64,000 nucleotides of DNA. Source: Sarcocystis neurona (taxonomy: Eukaryota; Apicomplexa; Conoidasida; Eucoccidiorida; Sarcocystidae). Positions 57,901 through 64,000 of this stretch are shown here, one piece after another (position 1 is the stretch's first letter; every line of letters starts with the position of its first letter). The translations under genes and the position numbers were made by a program. Under the pieces are notes generated by a model. That model did not search any database and was not told where the DNA came from. It worked only from the letters and a program-made list of their open reading frames with translations. The stretch spans positions 6,513,255 to 6,577,254 of the forward strand of contig KL647289.1 of assembly GCA_000727475.1 (NCBI GenBank), in the 5' to 3' direction.

Positions 57901-59406
57901 CCGCATTACAGATACGCTTTTGCATAGACATCCGTATATGCGTCTTCTGCGCCCTGTCTCTGTCTTTCTCTCTGCTTTACTCATGACGTCAAGACAGCGT
58001 TTCTTCGTCGACTTCGTGACGCACATCTACAGATATACCGGCCACTGGGCAGCACCGCTATGCCGTCGCCGAGAGAAGTACCATCGCTCACCGTGGTCTA
58101 CGACTGAGTATACATATATATATGTATATGGGAAGATTCATATATGTGTAGATTGATAAATAGGTGTATGTGTTTACCTCGTTGGATACAACCTTGTTTA
58201 ATCAGTCTACCAATCTATCTCTCTCTCCACATATATCCGTATGTGGATATACATATCTACGCATATATATATATATATGTGTATATACATATTCACACCC
58301 ACACACACACCTATACTTTTGTACATATATGTATATATATATGTATATGTATACGTGTGTACATATGTATACGTTCACTGTGAGTATACAGATGTATAGA
58401 GTCATTTTTCATTCTTGCGCAAAAGACTGCTGCTGCCTCTTTTTTTCCACGGGTGTTGTTGGGCGTGGTCTGCAGCCGTACAGCAGCAGCGGCGGGGAGG
58501 ACGTGGAAATTGCCATCGAAGGCCTGGAGGTCTACGTGTCTACTGCAGCGGGTGCAGTGCATCACGAGAAGCAGCAGCAGACTTCAGCCCAGGGAGGAAG
58601 CCAACGACAGGCCCGGCAGCAGGCAGCTGCAGCAGAGCAGCAACACCGAGCGGCGTTCGTAGCAGAGACGCGGCCTTCTCCTTTTTTTGCAGTGCGGGTG
58701 ACCCCTCCCCACCCGGCGCTGGAGCTACGTCTCGAGCAGCGGCTTCGCTGCTACTTCCGCAGTCTTTCCACATTTCAACAGCGTCTCTGCAGCAGCTGCT
58801 GTTCCTTCGCCTCCGGGTCCTCATGCTGCACCCAGTCGGTGAACGAGCCAGAGAAGCAGCAGCAGCAGCAACAAGTTTCAGGCCTCTGCGACGCTGGCGC
58901 GACGAGGACGTTTGCTGCTGCTGCTGTGGCGTCGGAGGCTGCTGCTGCTGCTACCGCTTTCCGCCAAGAATCAATGGGCGTTTCCATATATACGGCGGGG
59001 TGTCCGTATGCAGTGGGACAGGAGCAGCTGCTGCGTGCGGCATGCGATTCGCGAGCTGCTGCTTCTGCTGCTGCCCCGTCCTCAGCCACGAGGAAAAGGA
59101 AGGAAAGTAGCCAACGCACTGCCGTGCAGACAGCATCAAGACGGGAAACAGCAGTTGCAGCAGCAGCAGCGAGCCCGACGTGGAGCAGCAGAACGCACGG
59201 GGTCTCGGTAGAGGCGAACATGCAACACATCGCATCTATCGTTTTCAAAGTACGCGCATGCTTCGCTCGTCTGCTCCTCTCCCTGCGCTGCTGCCATTGC
59301 TTTCTAGTCCCTTTCTATTTGCACGGATGCTTGGCATTTGTCTGCGTTCCCCTAGGACCTCACAAAAGAAATACCTGAGTACATATTAGTATTCTCCCCT
59401 TACTGA
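45904..59406 (+). CDS. large coiled-coil protein, about 13 exons
   Basis: The gene starts MAQQEQTVLAALRGAQQRCV at 45904. Exons supported by splice signals and phase are: 45904 to about 46000, about 46125-46322, 48514-48621, 49328-49665, 50843-50987, 52044-52221, 53678-53799, 54435-54531, 55045 to about 55104, probable exons near 56688 and 57994-58110, 58476-59249, and 59356-59406. Residues include NFLEWAGGYEKRLQQQQRER, NDFAEEKARAAEAHAVVERQ, YAALLDKDLHTAQQQRDVLC, MRERLQLQRQHFQVAAADWE, AIERQLRSLAAFSPLFIVER and EDVEIAIEGLEVYVSTAA, ending DLTKEIPEYILVFSPY-stop. The first two thirds are Gln/Arg/Glu/Ala heptad-like, predicting a long coiled coil; the last third has a homopolymer-rich 258-codon exon. 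The donor at 53799 is GC (AG|GCAAGT), required by phase. Introns hold CTG tracts, pyrimidine tracts and TATACA microsatellites. No family is recognised; a cytoskeletal, kinetochore or tethering role is only a guess. Exons near 48514, 55045, 56688 and 57994 are the least certain. Confidence 0.7.
46330..46700. other. TTCTTC/TCGTC pyrimidine tract in an intron
   Basis: Plus strand almost entirely C and T with TTCTTC, CGTCGTC and TCTCC runs, between the donor at 46322 and the next exon. Long open frames on both strands here come from the bias. Confidence 0.6.
46720..48450. repeat. TCTATCTG/TACGTATG microsatellite block in an intron
   Basis: 46720-47110 is built of CTATCTGTCTAC and TACGTACATATC variants; 47640-48430 of TGTATGTGTGTCTCTG variants with (TA)n and (TGTG)n. 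47200-47600 between them is more complex and could hold an unrecognised exon on either strand. Confidence 0.65.
48840..49250. repeat. TATACGTGTA microsatellite in an intron
   Basis: TA/TG-rich, ending just before a possible small exon after ttgaatttttgcag at 49250 (reads VTLADLQHLQI). Its phase does not fit the neighbouring exons. Confidence 0.5.
49800..50300. repeat. ACATATATATGTATA microsatellite in an intron
   Basis: Three diverged copies of a roughly 75-bp unit with GAGCACAGCAAWTATAT and TTCRAGCRTAG(G/A)(T/C)TCACATA cores, between about 49970 and 50135. Confidence 0.7.
50455..50760. repeat. CTG tract in an intron
   Basis: Plus strand CTG-rich, between the donor at 49665 and the acceptor at 50842. 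Frames read poly-Leu or poly-Cys on plus and Gln/Ser on minus. Confidence 0.7.
51240..52040. repeat. CTG tract in an intron
   Basis: CTG-rich plus strand between exons 50843-50987 and 52044-52221, interrupted at 51470-51560 by a TATACATGTG block. Read-through frames give Leu/Cys runs. Confidence 0.7.
52314..52525. repeat. 21-bp tandem array, about ten copies
   Basis: The unit CTGCTTGCAAGTCTGCTGCTG repeats with small changes (TTTGTGAGTCTGCTGTTGCTG variants). It lies in the intron after exon 52044-52221. On the minus strand it encodes seven-residue AAADLQA units; on the plus strand ACKSAAA or LLASLLL. Confidence 0.9.
52530..53670. repeat. CTG/CTC tract in an intron
   Basis: Over 1 kb of CTG-rich plus strand leading to the acceptor at 53677. 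Several frames on both strands stay open over hundreds of codons without natural composition. Confidence 0.7.
53800..54430. other. pyrimidine-rich GC-AG intron of the coiled-coil gene
   Basis: The plus strand is C/T-rich from 53806 to 54430 and ends in tgctgcag. The complementary strand therefore has a 325-codon Lys/Arg/Glu-rich open frame, taken here as a shadow. Confidence 0.6.
54545..55040. repeat. CTG tract in an intron
   Basis: CTGCTGCTG-rich plus strand between the donor at 54532 and the acceptor at 55044. Confidence 0.7.
55255..55640. repeat. diverged duplication of a ~170-bp unit
   Basis: GCGACGCATATCTGCAAACA at about 55260 recurs as GCGACGCATATCCGCAAACA at about 55431. Each is followed by a TA tract, TAGAGAGAGAAGA and GGGCTTGTAGAAGTTCTTC-like sequence; the latter core occurs four times in all (about 55346, 55485, 55508, 55573). 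Confidence 0.8.
55850..58470. repeat. TATACATATG microsatellite blocks in introns
   Basis: Dense from 56820 to 57830 and 58110-58400. Around 56940-57360 a unit of about 130 bp with CAATATAGAAA, CACATA and GACTATATACTT cores recurs three to four times. More complex islands at 56230-56420, 56640-56810 and 57880-58110 may contain exons. Confidence 0.6.
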
Positions 59407-59409
59407 TAA

Positions 59410-59600
59410 ATATATGTTGATATATACATGTGGCTGTATGTGTTGGTGGAGAGATATATACACATACAAGTATATACATACATATACATATGGTTTTATG
59501 TAGTGATGTACATACTGAGAAGAAGAGATGTATATACATGTATGTATATATATATATACATGAAGAGAACAAGCACACGCTTATGTTGATCCTAGGCAGG
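59410..59600. repeat. TATACATATG microsatellite past the 3' end of the coiled-coil gene
   Basis: Starts right after the stop codon at 59406; GATATATACATGTGGCTG variants with (TA)n. Confidence 0.7.
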
Positions 59601-60026
59601 TGATGCCTTGCTGATGTTCTGCTGCTGCTGCTTCTGCTGTCGACAGGTCATCCCTGGTAGGCGCAGCTGGGGGGGGTGCGTGCTTCTACTGCTGTCGCCA
59701 GTGCTGCTATTTACACTGCAGCTGTTGGCACTGTTGCACGTGCTCCTGCGCTGTATCGGCGGCTACTGACGCGGACACTTCGTCGCGTGGCGTGTCCTCT
59801 CTACACCTTACCATCGCACATACATGGAAAGATATGTCGGCACACATCTACATGCATATACGCATATTTACATAAACGTTCCGTTTCTGTACACATACAG
59901 ACACACACGTGATGTGGGCAAACTTATCTGTTTGCATGTGCGCGAGTACGAGTAGAAACACGTGTATTCTAGGCGTGTGTCCGTATACATCGGGCTGCGC
60001 GTGCAGGCAGATGCGCGGAGGCTCAC

Positions 60027-60420
60027 CGGTTTGGTCATGATGTCGCTGATGCCGCGCTGTCCGTGCTGAGGGTGCTGCTCGCCCACTCTTGTTGCTATTA
60101 ATGCTGGCTCGTGCGACTGGCGGCGGGGCTCGTGTGTTTCTTTGTTTGGTGCTGCTGCTCCGGTTTGTTGGTGCTGCTGCTGCTGTTGCTGCTTCGTCGA
60201 TGTTGCGGCTGGTGCTGGGTCGTTCCTCCTGCCGCTTCTGGGGTGCTGGTGCTGCTGTAATCCTGCTGTTGCTACGGGTGCGCCGCACAGTTGCTGCTTT
60301 GCCGTTCGGGCTGCTGCAGCGTTCCTGCTGCTGCAGCTGCTGCTGTCTTTTGCTGTTGCTGTGCTGCTCTGCTGCCTCTGCTGTATTCCGCAGACGCTGA
60401 CGACGGGTTTTGGCGCATGC
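60027..60420 (-). CDS. possible Gln/Thr/Ser-rich exon in a CAG tract
   Basis: The minus strand is CAG-rich and one frame stays open from the acceptor at 60509 to a donor CCG|GTGAGC at 60026. It reads EYYTTAHLYGRRQEGGTAER, GLSLKLHAPKPVVSVCG, Gln-rich stretches (STKQQQQQQHQQTGAAAPNK) and GQRGISDIMTKP. The same acceptor, in another frame, ends the well-phased gene at 60478-60898, so this reading competes with it and would need its own upstream exon. An Ala/Ser/Arg frame is also open. Confidence 0.25.
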
Positions 60421-60477
60421 AGCTTTAGCGACAGGCCAGCAAAGCGCATGCGTTCGGCTGTTCCCCCTTCCTGTCTT

Positions 60478-60898
60478 CTACCGTATAAATGCGCTGTCGT
60501 ATAGTACTCCTGCAATAATAAGGAAAGGAAGTCGGAGGACTTCTGTGGCAATGACAAGAATCACACCTGTACTTCGACTGTGCATACGCTGTTTTAGCTT
60601 TGCACCTCTCGTTCTCCTGTACACGAGGTTTAACATACTGGCCTGTCGTTTTCTTGTATTCCTGCTCTTTTGGCCATTCGTCCTGGGAGGCTGGGATATG
60701 CCACTTCCTATAAACATTAGCAGCAGAAGCCCATTTCTCACCCATCCTTCTTCCGTGTCTCTTACGCGCGTGGAAAATAAAGTCTCTCGCCTTTGCGGCA
60801 GCAGCAGCAGTCAACGCGACGGCAGCAGGTGCAGCAGCGAGCGCAGCAGCCTCGCAGCCATCCTCTGGTGACAAAGGACACCGATAGTTTGCTGGGCT
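60478..60898 (-). CDS. hypothetical basic protein, last three exons
   Basis: Exons 60766 to about 60898, 60567-60707 and 60478-60509 join with phase 1 at both introns and strong sites: donors GTAAGA and GTGTGA, acceptors gcttctgctgctaatgtttatag and cctttccttattattgcag. The joined frame reads YRCPLSPEDGCEAAALAAAP, AAAAAKARDFIFHARSGISQ, PPRTNGQKSRNTRKRQASML, NLVYRRTRGAKLKQRMHSRS and TGVLYDSAFIR-stop. The middle is strongly basic, which would suit a ribosomal, nucleic-acid-binding or mitochondrial protein, but no family is recognised. The 5' boundary (acceptor at 60899 or 60891) is uncertain and the start exon is not found. Confidence 0.55.
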
Positions 60899-60949
60899 CT
60901 GTCTTTCTCGAAAGCAAATACCGCGACGTCGCCCTTATGTAGGTGTGTT

Positions 60950-61290
60950 TACATGTACATGTACTTGTGTACATATAAATACTTCTGCGTGTACGGATAT
61001 GTGTGTGTATATATATGGAAGCGTTTGTGTGGTATCACTGACATACACAAATTTCTGCTTTCTGTTGGAGTGCCTATTGGAAACGCAGGCCCTCCGGTAT
61101 ATATATGTTTATAGATGCTTGTCGTACTAGTGCGACATAAGCGGCGCATTTATATGTTGATGTGTTTGCACGCATACTTATGCAAGGAGAGCGACCCAAC
61201 TTAACGCACAAGTGTACACAGAAATGTGTACAGCGTGCGCAGATATATATGCGCATGTCCACACGTAGATTTGTACAGATGGCTGTTCTT
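60950..61290. other. TA/TG-rich spacer, no gene seen
   Basis: TATATGTGTA-type sequence with short frames only. Confidence 0.4.
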
Positions 61291-61426
61291 TCTTTGTGAG
61301 ATCGTACGCGGCAATGCGCCTTGGTCTACAAGTTCTGGCACTGCAGACAGGAGGACGTATGTGCATGGCGTACGTCTCGACATTTAACCCGTGGTCCGTG
61401 TAGACACGTGCGTGCACTGCGGAGGC

Positions 61427-61731
61427 CCTGTGTTGTTGCACTCTTCCGGTGTACGTACACGTGATGCATATATGAAAACGTAGTGCAGGTGTGTGCAGGC
61501 GTGTGTCGTGTGCGTTGTGACAAGAACACGTATCTACGACAGGAATTTTACATAAACAAATGTCCAGAGTAGACGAAGTCACTTCATCCCACGGTGCGTC
61601 GGGCACCTGGATAATGCATCCCTACCCTGTTACGTCAGCATGGGTCTGTTGACAATATACGGGCGGAGAGCTCTGTGTGCTGTTGCACTCTTGTGGTGTA
61701 CGTACACCTGCTGTGTACATAAAAACGTAGT
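61427..61731. repeat. imperfect direct duplication, copies ~245 bp apart
   Basis: Copies near 61427-61487 and 61671-61731 share TGTTGCACTCTT..GGTGTACGTACAC, then (G/C)TG.TG(C/T).ATA.A, AAAACGTAGTGCA. The sequence between them is not obviously duplicated. Confidence 0.8.
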
Positions 61732-61739
61732 GCACGCTG

Positions 61740-63205
61740 GTCTGTTGTCATCGTGATGTCTATCCACGTGTCGTCCCGTCTGTACACATAATGGGTATAC
61801 ACAGGTGCACACAGAAGTCCTGCACAAAGAAGAAAGACCACCCTAGTTGGGACCTGTTTTCAGCGATGTTGCACCTTCTCTCTATCCAGCTGTGTATCGG
61901 GCACTTCCACGCATCTAGAAATTCCCGTAGGCATGAGGGGAGCGGATCCGAGGAGACGCGTCAAGCCGTCGGTTGTGCACGCACTGTCACGCTGTCAAGA
62001 CGGGAATTAGAAGGAAAAAAGTCATGGATTCAAACAAGTTGTCATATTCGTAGGATATACGTTGAAGACGTGGACGGACATATACAACATTGTTGAATGA
62101 TGAAGGTAGACCAGATCGGCATCGATTGATGTCAGTCTCAAGCCAAACGTATAGCATCCGCGTGCAGACGCGTCGAGGAGCTGTGGCTGAAGTAGTATGG
62201 AAGGGAGGCGTCACACGTGCCGAGTTTTCATACGCACTTTGTACGACGTGAACGAGTGCGTAGGTGTGGCAGTCTCACCAACAAGGTAGCCAAGGCTCTG
62301 AGGCCTACGACATGCAGTTAGTGATGACATAGTTGAGAGAGAAGGAAGCTACTCGTCTTGCTTCGTGCTGAGAAGATTTCGCGAGCAGGAACATCAGATG
62401 GGGGTGCCTCTGTCATCTTCCCCGTCAGAGGTAGTCTTTCTGAAAGCCCTGCAGGAGACGCTTGTGCGGCCTCCGTCGTTTCGTGCGTGGGTATGAATAT
62501 ATGCAATGTGTGACACGTCATCTGCTTCACACTATGTGCAGACAGGCAGCAGGTATAACTAAGGCGTGCGGCTCCTTTTGTGCGCTGCAACTTTCTCCGG
62601 CATCTGCTGACGGCCGCTGTTGCCGTCGGTCCTCAAATGCTCTTCCAAGTGCCTCCACATCCTAAGCTGCCGCAGCGACGCATCAAAGTGACTTTCGCGC
62701 AGCGGTGGCTGCGGCGGAGAAAAGACAGACCACACGTAATGGTGGTGGATATTTTGTGACAGTGTCACTCGATAGTAAGCTTTAGACAACAATGTGCCTA
62801 CGCTTGTAACAGCTGACAAAATACGGGAGAAGACGACATAGAAATGTACCGTACCAAGTGGACAAACCACTCCAGTTAGTGGTAGATACACTTTTATATC
62901 AGACGCGGTGGCGTTGAACATGATCGCATGATTCGTCCTCTTGCCGCTACACGCTCGGTAGTGCCTGATGGTGCCTACTATTAGTGACTGATCCAGCTGT
63001 GTAAGACGACCATAGTAGCTGACTATTTACATATTATCAATTGCACACATTCTCTCATTATAAAGAAAGGGGTGCGACAACGCGGTCGCGGCTCTGTTGC
63101 ACCAATCGTGGACACTTGTGTACTGAATTTGGGATCTGGTAACATAGTTGTGATAGTCCAGTCTACGCACCTCACGAAGTCGAAGATATTCACTGTGATG
63201 ATCTT
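61740..63205. other. repeat-poor, no supported gene
   Basis: A minus ATG frame at 62559-62921 (MFNATASDIKVYLPLTGVVC) has natural composition, but no splice partner or domain was found. Confidence 0.3.
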
Positions 63206-63209
63206 TCTG

Positions 63210-63470
63210 TCACAAATACCGCTTAGCAGCACCCAATAAGCCTTCACGGTATACCGGCATTGCTCGCAGGTGAAGGTGTAGGCTGTCGCACTTCGATGGC
63301 GCAGGCAGGAAATGTTCCCAGTGCTACTTCGGCACATCTCAGAGGCACATGAGTATGTTCGAATGTGCCGGTGGAGTGTGCTCACGGAGCGACGACAGCT
63401 ACTTCTTTCCACTCGAAACAATACGGAGACGAGCCACGACGAACTGTTGCTGTCTGCGCTTGTGTCGGAT
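63210..63470 (-). CDS. possible terminal exon pair of an unknown gene
   Basis: A minus frame reading TVRRGSSPYCFEWKEVAVVA ends at a donor GCTCC|GTGAGC (63386) in phase 2. It joins in phase to 63210-63282 (acceptor gtgcgacag): LHLHLRAMPVYREGLLGAAK and RYL-stop. An alternative frame in the same second exon (TFTCEQCRYTVKAYWVLLSG, then a GTGAGG donor near 63175) is equally protein-like. The choice between them is not settled. Confidence 0.22.
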
Positions 63471-63479
63471 CTGGGCGTG

Positions 63480-64000
63480 CGCGTTCAAGTGTGCACTTTA
63501 GCTACTTGGAGGCGCTACGTGGCATCTCGGCATCTTTGTCCTTCCTTACGGTGAAGAGCCTCTCTATCAGTCATCCTGTGCGGCTGCAGAAGTCGTCCGA
63601 ATCATGCCCATGACTGCACGAAATATACGTCGAAGTGTCGTGTATATATGTGTATATTAATATATGTACACAAATGCCTGTTAACGTATACACATAACTT
63701 TAAATCTGCAAACCTACGCGTCTTTGTGAACACCAAACAACATTGTGCTTTCCTTTTTCGTGAAGCAGAGGACGCCAGTGCTTTGCACGAATGCACTACG
63801 GGTCAGGACATCTGCCAGTCCCGACGGGTATGTCGTGTTCAAGTTAGACGGTACACAAACCACGCCCTAAAGCTGCTGTTACTGCTGAATACGGTACCTT
63901 CACTTTTGTTAATGCTGCCCTCCCTACGATACTTTCAACACCTGGTACTACGAGTGCGGCTGCCACCGCCGCTGCATCCACGGGTAACTGAGTCCAGACT
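63480..64000. other. no gene seen
   Basis: Repeat-poor apart from a short TATATGTGTATATTAATATA stretch at about 63642-63672. From 63868 to the edge, CTGCTGTTACTGCTG-like sequence suggests the start of another trinucleotide tract. Confidence 0.4.

Overview
The window looks like nuclear DNA of a coccidian apicomplexan, most like Eimeria. The reasons are long CAG/CTG trinucleotide tracts that read as poly-Gln, poly-Ala and poly-Ser in genes, many short exons with GT..AG introns, introns filled with TATACATATGTG-type microsatellites or pyrimidine-rich DNA, and alternation of repeat-rich blocks with quiet repeat-poor blocks (as described for Eimeria tenella chromosomes). The species cannot be told. 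No rRNA, tRNA, CRISPR array, operon or bacterial signal was seen. All genes are inferred from open frames, splice signals and intron-phase agreement; long open frames alone mislead here because repeats keep several frames open.

Layout. 1-0.35 kb: minus-strand exon of a PP2C-type protein phosphatase running off the left edge. 0.7-5.6 kb: micro- and minisatellites with one CAG tract. 6-11 kb: mostly repeat-poor, with weak candidates including a HORMA-like exon. 11.3-12.9 kb: a six-exon minus gene of unknown function. 16.0-20.8 kb: a minus-strand p24/TMED (GOLD domain) cargo receptor, with introns carrying most of the repeats. 22.8-26.0 kb: a minus gene for a Gly/Ala/Pro/Gln-rich protein with an acidic end. 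29.5-30.2 kb: a plus-strand Gln-rich gene. 31-43 kb: repeat-poor block with a 268-bp foldback element, a His-rich protein gene, a secreted proline-rich protein gene and several small multi-exon genes. 43.6-44.8 kb: minus-strand exons. 45.9-59.4 kb: one large plus-strand gene for a long coiled-coil protein with about 13 exons. 60.5-60.9 kb: a small three-exon minus gene. 61-64 kb: repeat-poor, with a short duplication.

Recognised functions are protein dephosphorylation (PP2C) and early secretory traffic (p24). Neighbouring genes lie on different strands with large gaps, so no functional cluster is implied. The most unusual items are the p24 protein that has lost both lumenal cysteines, the large coiled-coil gene with a probable GC-AG intron, the near-perfect foldback element, and a 21-bp array that encodes a heptad-like repeat on the antisense strand of an intron.
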